Origin: Ralstonia pickettii
GTDB taxonomy: Bacteria > Pseudomonadota > Gammaproteobacteria > Burkholderiales > Burkholderiaceae
Reading direction: 5' to 3'
Length of the DNA: 64,000 nt
Assembly (NCBI RefSeq): GCF_000607165.1
Contig: NZ_JFZG01000006.1
Location: 744,001-808,000, forward strand
The notes below the pieces were generated by a model. The model ran no database searches, had not been told where the DNA came from, and was given only the letters and a program-made list of their open reading frames with translations. Positions 44,558 through 53,256 of this stretch are shown here, one piece after another. Both the position numbers and the translations under genes were made by a program. How positions within the stretch are numbered: the first letter of the stretch is position 1; every line of letters starts with the position of its first letter.

Positions 44558-45865
44558 ATGCAACCGTCTCAACCCGGCGGGCGCCAGCCTGCCCGTGCGG
44601 CCACCGCCGCCTTTGTCGGCACCATGATCGAGTGGTACGACTTCTACATCTACGCCACCGCCGCAGCGCTCGTGTTCGGGCCGCTGTTCTTCCCGGGTGG
44701 CGATCCGTTCCTCAGTACGCTTGCTTCGTTCGGCACGTTTGCCGTGGGCTTTTTCGCGCGGCCGCTGGGCGGCATCGTGTTTGGCCACTGGGGTGACCGC
44801 ATCGGCCGCAAGAAGGCGCTGATGATCACGCTCACGATGATGGGCCTGGCGACCATCGGCATCGGGCTGCTGCCGACGTATGCCACCGCCGGCGCCCTCG
44901 CGCCCGTGCTGCTGGTGCTGCTGCGCGTGGTGCAGGGCATCGCGGTCGGTGGCGAATGGGGCGGCGCGGTGCTGATGGCGGGCGAACATGCGCCCACGGG
45001 CCGCCGCACGTTCTTCGCGTCGTTTGCACAACTCGGCAGCCCGGCTGGGTTGATTCTCTCGCTGCTGGCTTTCCGCCTCGTCACGTCGATGGAGAAGGAC
45101 GCGTTCATGGACTGGGGCTGGCGTCTGCCCTTCCTCGCCAGCGCGGTGCTGCTGCTCGTTGGCGTGGCGATCCGCCTGGGCGTGAACGAGTCACCTGAGT
45201 TTGCGCAGGTGCAGGCGCAACGCAAAACGGCCAAGCTGCCGATCGCCGAAGTCTGGCGCACGGCTCGCGTGCCGGTGCTGCTTTGCATTGGCGCCAACAC
45301 CATCGGCATTGCGGGCGTGTACTTCACCAACACGTTCATGATCGCGTACGCGACGCAGTATCTGTCGCTGTCGAGAACGCTGATTCTCGATTGCCTGTTT
45401 GTGGTCGCGTTCATCCAGTTCCTCGCCCAACCGTTGGCGGCATGGCTGGCGGAAAAGCTTGGCGGCGCACGCTTCCTCAAGCTGATGGCGCTGATGGCGA
45501 TGGCGTCGCCGTATCCGATGTTCCTGCTGGTGCAAACGCGCCAGGCGCCGCTGATGGTGCTGGGCATTGCGCTGGCCGTGGTGTGCATGGCGAGCTTCTA
45601 TTCGGTCATCGCCGGCTTCGTGTCGGGCGTGTTCGAAACGCGCGTGCGGTACTCGGCGATCTCGCTGTCATACCAGGTATGCGGTGCGGTGGCGGGCGGG
45701 CTCACGCCGCTGATCGGCACCATCCTCGCGCAGCGCTTCCATGGCCAGTGGTGGCCGCTGGCGGTGTTCTACACGCTGCTCGCCGGTATCTCGCTGCTGA
45801 GCATCGCCGCCATCGACGCGCGGCAGCGCGACAGCGCAACTGCTGCCAACGCAGTCGGCGCATGA
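44558..45865 (+). CDS. MHS-family MFS transporter paired with deacetylase
   Basis: A 435-residue 12-segment permease of the metabolite:H+ symporter subfamily. Motifs include GTMIEWYDFYIYATAAALVF near the N-terminus, GHWGDRIGRKKALM, and VVQGIAVGGEWGGAVLMAGE near residues 120-140. A GAGGAG ribosome-binding site lies seven bases before the ATG at 44558. Its stop overlaps an in-frame start of the downstream deacetylase by four bases, so the two probably act on the same compound, such as an acetylated amine. Confidence 0.9.
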   Translation: MQPSQPGGRQPARAATAAFVGTMIEWYDFYIYATAAALVFGPLFFPGGDPFLSTLASFGTFAVGFFARPLGGIVFGHWGDRIGRKKALMITLTMMGLATIGIGLLPTYATAGALAPVLLVLLRVVQGIAVGGEWGGAVLMAGEHAPTGRRTFFASFAQLGSPAGLILSLLAFRLVTSMEKDAFMDWGWRLPFLASAVLLLVGVAIRLGVNESPEFAQVQAQRKTAKLPIAEVWRTARVPVLLCIGANTIGIAGVYFTNTFMIAYATQYLSLSRTLILDCLFVVAFIQFLAQPLAAWLAEKLGGARFLKLMALMAMASPYPMFLLVQTRQAPLMVLGIALAVVCMASFYSVIAGFVSGVFETRVRYSAISLSYQVCGAVAGGLTPLIGTILAQRFHGQWWPLAVFYTLLAGISLLSIAAIDARQRDSATAANAVGA

Positions 45866-45891
45866 CGGTCTTTCCCAACCCGGTTTCACCC

Positions 45892-46926
45892 ATGCTGACG
45901 TTCTTTCACCCTGAACAGCTTCTGCACCATCCGCAGAGCTATTATTCGCGCGGCAAGATGCGCACGCCGCAGGAAGTGCCCGCGCGCGCGCTGAATCTGC
46001 TGCAGGCCGCGCGTGATCTCGGCTTTACCATTGCGCGCCCCGAAGATCACGGCATTGCGCCGCTCACCGCCGTGCATGGCGAGCCCTATCTGCGCTTCCT
46101 GCAGGACGCTCATGCCGACTGGCTGCGCCTGCCCGAAGACTGGGGCGACGAGGTCATGTCGAACATCTTCGTGCGCGAGCCCAATGCGTTGCGGGGCGTG
46201 CTGGCCCAGGCCGCCCGCTACCTGGCAGACGGCAGTTGCCCCGTCGGCGAGAACACATGGCGATCGGCGTATTGGTCGGCACAGAGCGCAGCTGCCGGCG
46301 CGCAGGCCATCCTCCATGGCGAGCGCACCGCTTACGCGCTGTGCCGCCCGCCCGGCCATCACGCGCGCCGCGAAGCAGCCGGCGGCTTCTGCTACCTGAA
46401 CAACGCCGCCGTTGCCGCGCAGGCGCTGCGCACCAAGTTCAAGCGCGTGGCCATCCTCGACACCGACATGCATCACGGTCAGGGCATCCAGGAGATCTTC
46501 TACGACCGCGCCGACGTGTTGTACGTCTCCATCCACGGCGATCCGACCAACTTCTACCCGGTCGTCGCCGGCTTTGACGACGAGCGCGGCACGGGCGACG
46601 GCCTGGGCCTGAACGTGAACCTGCCGATGCCGCATCGCTCGCCGGAATCGGTGTTCTTCGACAAGCTCGGGGACGCGATTGCCGCACTCGAACGCTTTCA
46701 GCCCGATGCGCTGGTGCTCTCGCTCGGCTTCGACATCTATCGCGAAGACCCGCAATCGCAGGTGGATGTCTCGACGCAGGGCTTCGGCCGGCTTGGCCAG
46801 GCCGTCGGCGCGATCGGGCTGCCGACGCTGGTCGTCCAGGAAGGCGGCTATCACCTCCCCACCCTTGCACAAAACGCTGCCGCATTCTTTGGCGGCCTGA
46901 CCTCGCTCCATCAGCCGGCCGGCTGA
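45892..46926 (+). CDS. Histone deacetylase-family / acetylpolyamine amidohydrolase
   Basis: Zinc-dependent deacetylase of 344 residues (354 if the upstream ATG at 45862 is used). The active site is intact: RPPGHHA (about 151-157) with paired catalytic His, DTDMHHGQG with zinc-ligand Asp and His (about 189-197), and SLGFDIYREDP with the second zinc Asp. The first residues MLTFFHPEQLLHHPQSYYSR match bacterial acetylpolyamine amidohydrolases, which remove acetyl groups from acetylputrescine-like amines. The ATG at 45862 overlaps the transporter stop (ATGA) and would favour coupling; the one at 45892 fits the family start. Confidence 0.88.
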   Translation: MLTFFHPEQLLHHPQSYYSRGKMRTPQEVPARALNLLQAARDLGFTIARPEDHGIAPLTAVHGEPYLRFLQDAHADWLRLPEDWGDEVMSNIFVREPNALRGVLAQAARYLADGSCPVGENTWRSAYWSAQSAAAGAQAILHGERTAYALCRPPGHHARREAAGGFCYLNNAAVAAQALRTKFKRVAILDTDMHHGQGIQEIFYDRADVLYVSIHGDPTNFYPVVAGFDDERGTGDGLGLNVNLPMPHRSPESVFFDKLGDAIAALERFQPDALVLSLGFDIYREDPQSQVDVSTQGFGRLGQAVGAIGLPTLVVQEGGYHLPTLAQNAAAFFGGLTSLHQPAG

Positions 46927-47184
46927 CCCGCCCACCGGGGCGCAGACCTCCCTTCAGCTTTTTTGATGTTTGCGCCCACTCACTTTCCAAGCCACGTGTT
47001 TCATACGTTGGCTTGGCAACCTTCCCTCCTCTAGAGTGCCCGCTCGAATTGGGCGCTTGGCGTTTTCAAACGTCTGTTCCTAACATGCCCGGGCAACCCC
47101 ATACACATGTTTGAATCGTACGTTCGAGCGCTGCACTGCAGCAATCGACCCCGATATCAGACCTAAAAAAACGAGGTAGGAGAC
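46927..47184. other. Promoter region of the PsrA-like TetR gene
   Basis: A 258-base gap. Its first part is T-rich (46945-47040). From 47041 to 47130 it carries two nested sets of inverted half-sites (CGCTCGAA / TTCGAGCG and TTCAAAC / GTTTGAA), then an AGGAG ribosome-binding site just before the regulator. No coding sequence seen. Confidence 0.5.
47041..47130. promoter_or_regulatory. Nested inverted half-sites, candidate TetR/PsrA operators
   Basis: Outer arms CGCTCGAA (47041-47048) and TTCGAGCG (47123-47130) match perfectly. Inner arms TTCAAAC (47065-47071) and GTTTGAA (47109-47115) also match perfectly. The inner half-sites resemble the CAAAC/GTTTG halves bound by fatty-acid regulator PsrA, and the right side contains the local palindrome GAA-TCGTACG-TTC. 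The likely binder is the TetR protein encoded just downstream. Confidence 0.5.
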
Positions 47185-48249
47185 ATGGGACGTCCTGGAG
47201 CAGGAGACACCAAGGGCCGCATTCTGGAAGCCACCGAACTGCTGTTCATCGAGTTCGGCTACGAGGCGATGTCGTTGCGGCAGATCACGGCGCGCGCCAA
47301 GGTCAATCTGGCCGCGGTCAACTATCACTTCGGCAGCAAGGAAGCGTTGATGCAGTCGGTGCTTGGGCGCCGGCTCGACCCGCTCAACACGCGCCGGCTG
47401 GCGCTGCTGACCGCGTGCGAAGAGCGCTGGACCAAGGAGCAACTGACCTGCGACCACGTGCTCGGCGCGCTGTTTGTGCCGGCGCTGCAGATGGCGCGAA
47501 ACCCCGACACCGGCGGCCCTGCGTTCCTGCGCCTGATGGGACGCGTGTATTCCGACACCTCGCCGTTCGTGCAGAACTATCTGCTCGGCCACTACGCGCT
47601 CGTGTTCGATCGTTTCTTTGAAGCCTTTTCGCGTGCGCTGCCGCACTTGCCGCGCGCAGAACTGGGCTGGCGCCTGCACTTTGCGCTCAAGGCGCTGGCC
47701 GGCGTGCTGGCCGGGGACGACCTCAACAACCTGCTACCGCTGTTCACGCAGGGCAAGACGATGAACGATGCCTCGCTGCTGGCACGCCTGACGGCCCTGG
47801 TGGTGGCTACGCTCAACGCCCCGCTGCCCGGCGAGGCCGGCGCGCTCGATCAGGTGGTCGAGCTGGCCGAAGCACAGGTGCCCACGCCCGTCGCACAAGC
47901 AGACGATGCCCCCAACGGCAGCGACAGCGGCAATGGCGGCTCCGGTCGCCACGCCGGGCACGGCAACGGCCGCGGCAGCGAACGCAGTTCGACGCCGACC
48001 ACCGCCTCGCCCTTCGCCGGTGACCTGTTCGGCCGCACACCCGCCGCACGCGCCAGCGCCGACGATGCCGCAGACGACCACGACGATCTCGGCGCCGATG
48101 AGCACGACGATCATCACGGTGACGACAGCGATGGAGACGGCCCCGCGCCCTCCGCGCGCACCCGCGCATTGGCCGTTCGCCGCAGTAATGCAGCACGCGC
48201 GATCTTCCCGGCCAACCCAATGCGCCCCTGGCGCAGCCCTAACGCCTGA
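47185..48249 (+). CDS. TetR regulator (PsrA/CerR-like) with Asp/His-rich C-terminal tail
   Basis: A 354-residue TetR protein, about 120 residues longer than usual. Residues 1-60 form the DNA-binding domain (RILEATELLFIEFGYEAMSL and ITARAKVNLAAVNYHFGSKE). Residues 70-225 are a CerR-type effector domain with FLRLMGRVYSDTSPF. From about 232 the protein is low complexity: Gly/Ser/His-rich first, then strongly acidic with interspersed His (ADDAADDHDDLGADEHDDHH, 292-311), ending basic. The frame and codon usage stay coherent, so the tail is not an artefact. It precedes the fad operon by about 120 bases and probably represses it. Confidence 0.85.
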   Translation: MGRPGAGDTKGRILEATELLFIEFGYEAMSLRQITARAKVNLAAVNYHFGSKEALMQSVLGRRLDPLNTRRLALLTACEERWTKEQLTCDHVLGALFVPALQMARNPDTGGPAFLRLMGRVYSDTSPFVQNYLLGHYALVFDRFFEAFSRALPHLPRAELGWRLHFALKALAGVLAGDDLNNLLPLFTQGKTMNDASLLARLTALVVATLNAPLPGEAGALDQVVELAEAQVPTPVAQADDAPNGSDSGNGGSGRHAGHGNGRGSERSSTPTTASPFAGDLFGRTPAARASADDAADDHDDLGADEHDDHHGDDSDGDGPAPSARTRALAVRRSNAARAIFPANPMRPWRSPNA

Positions 48250-48366
48250 CAACCCGGGCCCAGCCCCGATCTCCCGTGTGCTGGCACGGGAGTCGCTCGG
48301 GCATTCAGCAGGTGCCGCCGCGTGTTCGAGACATCCGGCACATAGACGCATCGAATGGAGACCCTC

Positions 48367-50877
48367 ATGACGACAATCTGGATCGTCCTGCTTTGCATCG
48401 GCGTGCTCGGGCTCGCCAGCATGGAAGCCTCGGCATTCGCTTGGCTGGTCGTGACCGCGGCGTGGCTGGTGGCCGGCGTCTGGCTTGGCCTGGTCGGCCC
48501 GGTGATGACCACGGTACTCGCCATCGTCTTTGTGCTGCCGGCGCTGGTGCTCGCGCTCAAGCCGCTGCGCCGGGCACTCATCACGCGCCCGGTGCTGGCG
48601 ATGTTCCGCAAGATCATGCCGGAGATGTCGCAAACGGAGCGCGACGCCATTGAAGCGGGCACCGTCTGGTGGGATGCCGAACTGTTCTCCGGCCGACCCA
48701 ACTGGTCGCGATTGCTGTCTTCGCCGCCGCCGCGCCTGTCGGCGGAAGAGCAATCGTTCCTCGATGTGGAAACCGAAAAGCTCTGCGACTTGGCCAACGA
48801 TTGGGAAAGCACGCAGATCTGGCAAGACCTGTCACCCGACGCGTGGGCCTATGCGAAGCGTGCCGGCTTCCTCGGCACGATCATCCCGAAGGAATACGGC
48901 GGCAAAGGCTTCTCGGCGTACGCGCACTCGCAGGTCATCATGAAGCTGTCGACGCGCTGCTCCGCCGCAGCCGTGTCGGTCATGGTGCCAAACTCGCTCG
49001 GCCCTGCCGAACTGCTTCTGCACTACGGCACGGAAGCGCAGAAAAACCACTACCTGCCGCGCCTCGCACGCGGTGAAGAAATTCCCTGCTTTGCGCTGAC
49101 CAACGCGTATGCCGGCTCCGATGCCGCAGCCATTCCCGATGTGGGCGTGGTCTGCCGCGGCATGCACGAAGGCCGCGAGACGCTTGGCTTTCGCGTGACA
49201 TGGAGCAAGCGCTACATCACGCTCGGCCCCATCGCAACGGTGCTGGGGTTGGCGTTTCGCGCGGTCGATCCGGATGGCTTGCTCGGTAGCGACAAGGAAC
49301 CCGGCATTACCTGCGCGCTCATCCCCACGAAGCATCCGGGCGTAAACATCGGCCGCCGCCATTGGCCGCTCAACGCGGTGTTCCAGAACGGCCCGAACTC
49401 CGGCAAGGATGTATTCATTCCCATCGACTGGGTCATCGGCGGCCAGGCGCAAGTCGGCCGTGGCTGGCGCATGCTGATGGAATGCCTGGCGGCGGGCCGT
49501 GCGATTTCGCTGCCCTCTTCCAACGTGGGCATGGCCAAGCTGGCCGTGCGCAGCACCGGCGCCTATGCCGCCGTGCGACGCCAGTTCCGCACACCCATCG
49601 GCAAGTTCGAGGGCATCCAGGAAGCGCTCGGCCGCATGGGCGGCAACCTGTACATGATGGATGCCGCGCGGCGCCTGTCCGCGCTCGCCGTAGACCTGGG
49701 CGAGAAGCCGTCGGTCATCTCCGCCATTGCCAAGTACCACGTCACCGAACGTGCGCGCGATGTGGTGACCGATGCGATGGACATCGTCGGCGGCAAAGGC
49801 ATCTGCATGGGGCCGAACAACTTCCTGGCGCGTGCGTATCAGCAAGTGCCGATCGCCATCACGGTGGAAGGCGCGAACATCATGACGCGCTGCCTGATCA
49901 TCTTCGGGCAGGGCGTGATCCGCTGCCATCCGTATGTGCTGCGCGAGATGACGGCCGCACAAGGCGCCGATTCACCCGAGACGCTGCAGGCGTTCGATAC
50001 GGCATTGTTCGGCCACGGCGCGTTCATCGCGGGCAACCTGGTGCGTGCGTTCCTGCATGCGCTCTCCGGCGGGCGCGTGGCAAGCGCCCCGGGCAATGCC
50101 GCACCGGAAATGCAGCGGTATTACCGGGCCGTGAACCGCTTCTCGACCGCGTTGGCGCTGTTGTCCGATGTGTCGATGTTCACGCTGGGCGGCACACTCA
50201 AGCGCCGCGAGAGCATCACGGGGCGGCTTGGCGACATCCTCTCGCAGATGTATCTGATCTCGTCCACGCTCAAGCGCTTTGAAGATGAAGGCCGCCCGGC
50301 AGAGGACGCGCCGCTCGTGCATTGGTCAGTGCAGGACGCGCTGGTGAAGGCGCACGATGCGCTCGACGGCGTGTTGGCCAACTTCCCGAACGCGGGCATC
50401 GCGGCGCTGCTGCGTGCGCTGATCTTCCCGTTCGGCACGCCATATCGCAAGCCGTCGGATGCGCTGGCTGCGCAGGTTGCCGAGCTGATGCAAACGCCGG
50501 GCGCTGTGCGCGATCGCCTGCTGGCCGACTCGTACTGCCCAACGCCCGAGGTCGACCCCATCGCCTATGGCGAAGCGGCCTTCCGCCTGCAACCCGCGGT
50601 GGATGCGATCGAGCAACGCTTGAAACCGGCCATCCGCGCAGGCAAGCTGCCGCCGGTGCCACAAAGCCTGCCCGATTTCGAAGCCTGGACCGCGCAAGCC
50701 GTCGCACAAAACCTCATCGACGATGGCGAACGCAAGCAACTGTGCGACTACGCGCGCTACGGTGAACACGCAGTCGCCGTGGATGACTTCCCGCCCGACT
50801 TCAACCTGATGGCCGACCTGCAGCGCCGCAAGGATGCGCTCGATGCCCTGCAGGCCGCCGAGCGCCGCGCAGCCTGA
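48367..50877 (+). CDS. fadE: Acyl-CoA dehydrogenase FadE
   Basis: Flavin enzyme for the first step of fatty-acid beta-oxidation, 836 residues, the long E. coli FadE type. Two N-terminal hydrophobic segments (about 5-65) suggest membrane attachment. The dehydrogenase core spans 80-620; the catalytic base is Glu501 in the AITVEGANI motif, and the FAD contacts include FALTNAYAGSDA. A DUF1974-type C-terminal domain follows. The ATG at 48367 has GGAG six bases upstream and is favoured over 48355. It is the first gene of a five- or six-gene fatty-acid operon. Confidence 0.93.
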   Translation: MTTIWIVLLCIGVLGLASMEASAFAWLVVTAAWLVAGVWLGLVGPVMTTVLAIVFVLPALVLALKPLRRALITRPVLAMFRKIMPEMSQTERDAIEAGTVWWDAELFSGRPNWSRLLSSPPPRLSAEEQSFLDVETEKLCDLANDWESTQIWQDLSPDAWAYAKRAGFLGTIIPKEYGGKGFSAYAHSQVIMKLSTRCSAAAVSVMVPNSLGPAELLLHYGTEAQKNHYLPRLARGEEIPCFALTNAYAGSDAAAIPDVGVVCRGMHEGRETLGFRVTWSKRYITLGPIATVLGLAFRAVDPDGLLGSDKEPGITCALIPTKHPGVNIGRRHWPLNAVFQNGPNSGKDVFIPIDWVIGGQAQVGRGWRMLMECLAAGRAISLPSSNVGMAKLAVRSTGAYAAVRRQFRTPIGKFEGIQEALGRMGGNLYMMDAARRLSALAVDLGEKPSVISAIAKYHVTERARDVVTDAMDIVGGKGICMGPNNFLARAYQQVPIAITVEGANIMTRCLIIFGQGVIRCHPYVLREMTAAQGADSPETLQAFDTALFGHGAFIAGNLVRAFLHALSGGRVASAPGNAAPEMQRYYRAVNRFSTALALLSDVSMFTLGGTLKRRESITGRLGDILSQMYLISSTLKRFEDEGRPAEDAPLVHWSVQDALVKAHDALDGVLANFPNAGIAALLRALIFPFGTPYRKPSDALAAQVAELMQTPGAVRDRLLADSYCPTPEVDPIAYGEAAFRLQPAVDAIEQRLKPAIRAGKLPPVPQSLPDFEAWTAQAVAQNLIDDGERKQLCDYARYGEHAVAVDDFPPDFNLMADLQRRKDALDALQAAERRAA

Positions 50878-50911
50878 TGGCCCAGGGGCCGGACAAACGA
50901 GAACAACAACG

Positions 50912-52324
50912 ATGCAAGACAAATACCTCGATTTCGTCGGTTCCGGTTTCGGCAAGTGGCTGTCGGCCAACCTCGGCCTGCCGCAGCCGGTGCCGTTGCG
51001 CCGCTATGTGCCGGGGGAACCGGAATTTGTCGGGCCGTTCCTCGTGGGCTCGGCGCCCGGGGGCTCCATGCGTGAAACGCTCGCCGCGCTGTTTGCCGAG
51101 ACCGGCGTACCCACGCGCTTTCATGAAAGCGATCCGGAATGGCTCGGCGCTGCCAACCGGCACGGGCAAATCACCGGCCGCTTTGTCGCGCCCACGGGCA
51201 AGGAAGGCGACGCGTTTGATCGCATCGGCGGCATCGTCTTCGATGCCACGGGCATTGCGTCGATCGACGGCCTCGACGCGCTGTATCACGTGTTCCACGA
51301 CGGCTTGCGCGCCATCGGCCGGTGTGGCCGTGTGGTCGTGATCGGTCGCCCACCGGAAGGCTGCAAGACGCCCGAGACGGCGATTGCGCAGCGCGCGCTG
51401 GAAGGGCTCACGCGTTCGCTCGGGAAGGAAGTCCGGCGCGGCTGCACGGCGCAGCTCGTCTACGTGGCGGAGGGCGCGGAAAACGTGGCCGCATCGACGC
51501 TGCGGTTTCTGCTGTCGGCACGCTCGGCGTATGTGTCGGGGCAAGTGGTGCGCGTGCATCGCGCCGCAGCGGTCTCGGTGGATTGGCAGAAGCCGCTGGC
51601 CGGGCGCACCGCGCTGGTCACCGGCGCCTCGCGCGGCATCGGTGCAGCCATTGCGCACGTGTTGGCGCGTGATGGTGCGCGCGTGCTGTGCCTGGATGTG
51701 CCGGCCGCGCAGGAAGCGCTGAACGCGGTCGCACAGGAAATCGGCGGTGAAGCCATGGCTTACGACATTGCCGCACCGGAAACGCCCGCCCTGCTCGCGC
51801 AACAACTTGCTGCATTGGGCGGCATCGACATCCTCGTGCACAACGCAGGCATCACGCGCGACAAGACCATCGCCCGCATGACCGAACCCGCGTGGCGCAG
51901 CGTCCTCGACATCAACCTGACTGCGCAATTGCGCATCAACGACGCGCTGTTTGCAGCCAATGCGCTGCATGCGGGCGGAGCCATCGTGTGCGTGTCGTCC
52001 ATCAGCGGTATTGCAGGTAACCTCGGGCAGACCAACTACGCGACATCCAAGGCGGGTGTGATTGGCCTCGTGCAGGCTGGCGCCCCGTTGCTGGCCGAAC
52101 GCGGCATCACCATCAACGCCGTTGCGCCAGGCTTTATCGAAACGCAGATGACAGCGGCCGTGCCGTTTGCCATCCGCGAAGCCGGCCGCCGCATGAACGC
52201 GATGAGCCAGGGCGGCCAGCCGGTCGACGTGGCCGAGACGATTGCGTGGTTCGCCAACCCCGCGTCGAACGGTGTGACAGGCAACATCGTGCGCGTGTGC
52301 GGGCAAAGCCTGCTGGGAGCCTGA
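50912..52324 (+). CDS. FabG4-like 3-oxoacyl reductase / 3-hydroxyacyl-CoA dehydrogenase
   Basis: A 470-residue short-chain dehydrogenase of the high-molecular-weight FabG (FabG4) type. An N-terminal flavodoxin-like domain without nucleotide motif fills residues 1-225. The catalytic half starts with TGASRGIGAA (237-246), has NAG at 311-313, and Ser363, Tyr376 and Lys380 in YATSK. In M. tuberculosis FabG4 reduces long-chain 3-oxoacyl-CoA. Here it sits in a fad operon between fadE and a MaoC-type hydratase, so it probably oxidises (R)-3-hydroxyacyl-CoA in degradation. A start at 50912 follows a purine-rich stretch. Confidence 0.88.
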   Translation: MQDKYLDFVGSGFGKWLSANLGLPQPVPLRRYVPGEPEFVGPFLVGSAPGGSMRETLAALFAETGVPTRFHESDPEWLGAANRHGQITGRFVAPTGKEGDAFDRIGGIVFDATGIASIDGLDALYHVFHDGLRAIGRCGRVVVIGRPPEGCKTPETAIAQRALEGLTRSLGKEVRRGCTAQLVYVAEGAENVAASTLRFLLSARSAYVSGQVVRVHRAAAVSVDWQKPLAGRTALVTGASRGIGAAIAHVLARDGARVLCLDVPAAQEALNAVAQEIGGEAMAYDIAAPETPALLAQQLAALGGIDILVHNAGITRDKTIARMTEPAWRSVLDINLTAQLRINDALFAANALHAGGAIVCVSSISGIAGNLGQTNYATSKAGVIGLVQAGAPLLAERGITINAVAPGFIETQMTAAVPFAIREAGRRMNAMSQGGQPVDVAETIAWFANPASNGVTGNIVRVCGQSLLGA

Positions 52325-52331
52325 CGCAACC

Positions 52332-53252
52332 ATGCGCTCGCTAGCCCTGCACTCCCCGATGATCGCGACCCAGACGCTGGTGACCGAGCCGCCGTCGCCG
52401 GGTGCATTGGCCTGGCGCGCGCTGCTTTCGCAACGCAAGGGCAAGCGCGGCGGGCCGTTGCCGCGCCACACGCTGGTACGCCAGGAAGTGCCGCTTGCGG
52501 CCGAACACATCGCGCAGTACGCAGCGGTATGCGGCTTCTCCTCGGCGCATGGCGTGCCGATGACGTATCCGCATCTTCTGGGCTTTCCGCTGCAGCTCAT
52601 GCTGATGACGGAATCGGCGTTTCCGTATCCGGTAATCGGCCTGGTACACCTGTGCAACACGATCCGCCAGCACCAGCCTCTGCAGGCGGGCGAGCGTGTG
52701 CGCGTGGAAGTACGCCCGCGCCGGTTGTTCCACCATGCACGCGGGCAGGCGTTCGGCATCGAAACCGCCATCATCAAGGCTGGCGCAGTGGTGTGGGAAT
52801 CGCTGTCGACCTACCTGCGCGTGGGCGTGCCGTCGCCACAGGGCGCGCCATTGATTGCACTGCCGAGTGCACAAGACCTGTCGCCCGATGGCCGCTGGGA
52901 TGCACCCGCCGACACCGGCCGCCGCTACGCCGGGGTGTCGGGCGACTGGAATCCGATCCACGTGTCCAGCATCGGCGCAAAGCTGTTCGGCTTTGCGCAC
53001 CCAATCGCCCACGGCATGTGGACGAAGGCCCGCGCGCTGGCCGCGCTGCTGCCGGCGGCACCGCTCACCCAGGGCGAGGTGGTGGCCGAGTTCAAAACGC
53101 CGCTATCGCTGCCCGGGGCAGCGACGCTGTGGCAAGCCAACGAAGCCACTCCCGGCCGCGCGTTTGAAGTGCGCAACGCCACTGGCGACAAACCCTATCT
53201 GCGCGGCATGCTGACGCTGCCGCAAGCACAACAAGAAAACACGGGAGACTGA
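52332..53252 (+). CDS. MaoC-like (R)-specific enoyl-CoA hydratase
   Basis: A 306-residue double hot-dog hydratase. The hydratase 2 motif, YAGVSGDWNPIH, lies at 199-210 with catalytic Asp205 and His210; the N-terminal half is a second, degenerate hot-dog fold. Such enzymes add water to trans-2-enoyl-CoA to give (R)-3-hydroxyacyl-CoA. It starts eight bases after the FabG4-like gene and is followed closely by the thiolase. In M. tuberculosis the relative HtdX sits next to FabG4, FadA2 and FadE5, the same set of activities as here. Confidence 0.87.
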   Translation: MRSLALHSPMIATQTLVTEPPSPGALAWRALLSQRKGKRGGPLPRHTLVRQEVPLAAEHIAQYAAVCGFSSAHGVPMTYPHLLGFPLQLMLMTESAFPYPVIGLVHLCNTIRQHQPLQAGERVRVEVRPRRLFHHARGQAFGIETAIIKAGAVVWESLSTYLRVGVPSPQGAPLIALPSAQDLSPDGRWDAPADTGRRYAGVSGDWNPIHVSSIGAKLFGFAHPIAHGMWTKARALAALLPAAPLTQGEVVAEFKTPLSLPGAATLWQANEATPGRAFEVRNATGDKPYLRGMLTLPQAQQENTGD

Positions 53253-53256
53253 ATCC

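Noticed and set aside
47185-48249. Frameshift as the cause of the long TetR tail
   Set aside because: Codon-position GC pattern and acidic/His composition stay coherent to the stop, and the following gene begins normally after 117 bases, so a sequencing frameshift is unlikely.
50801-52777. A 658-codon open frame on the minus strand across the FabG4-like and hydratase genes
   Set aside because: It spans two well-supported plus-strand genes and encodes His/Arg-rich, domain-free protein; a shadow frame.
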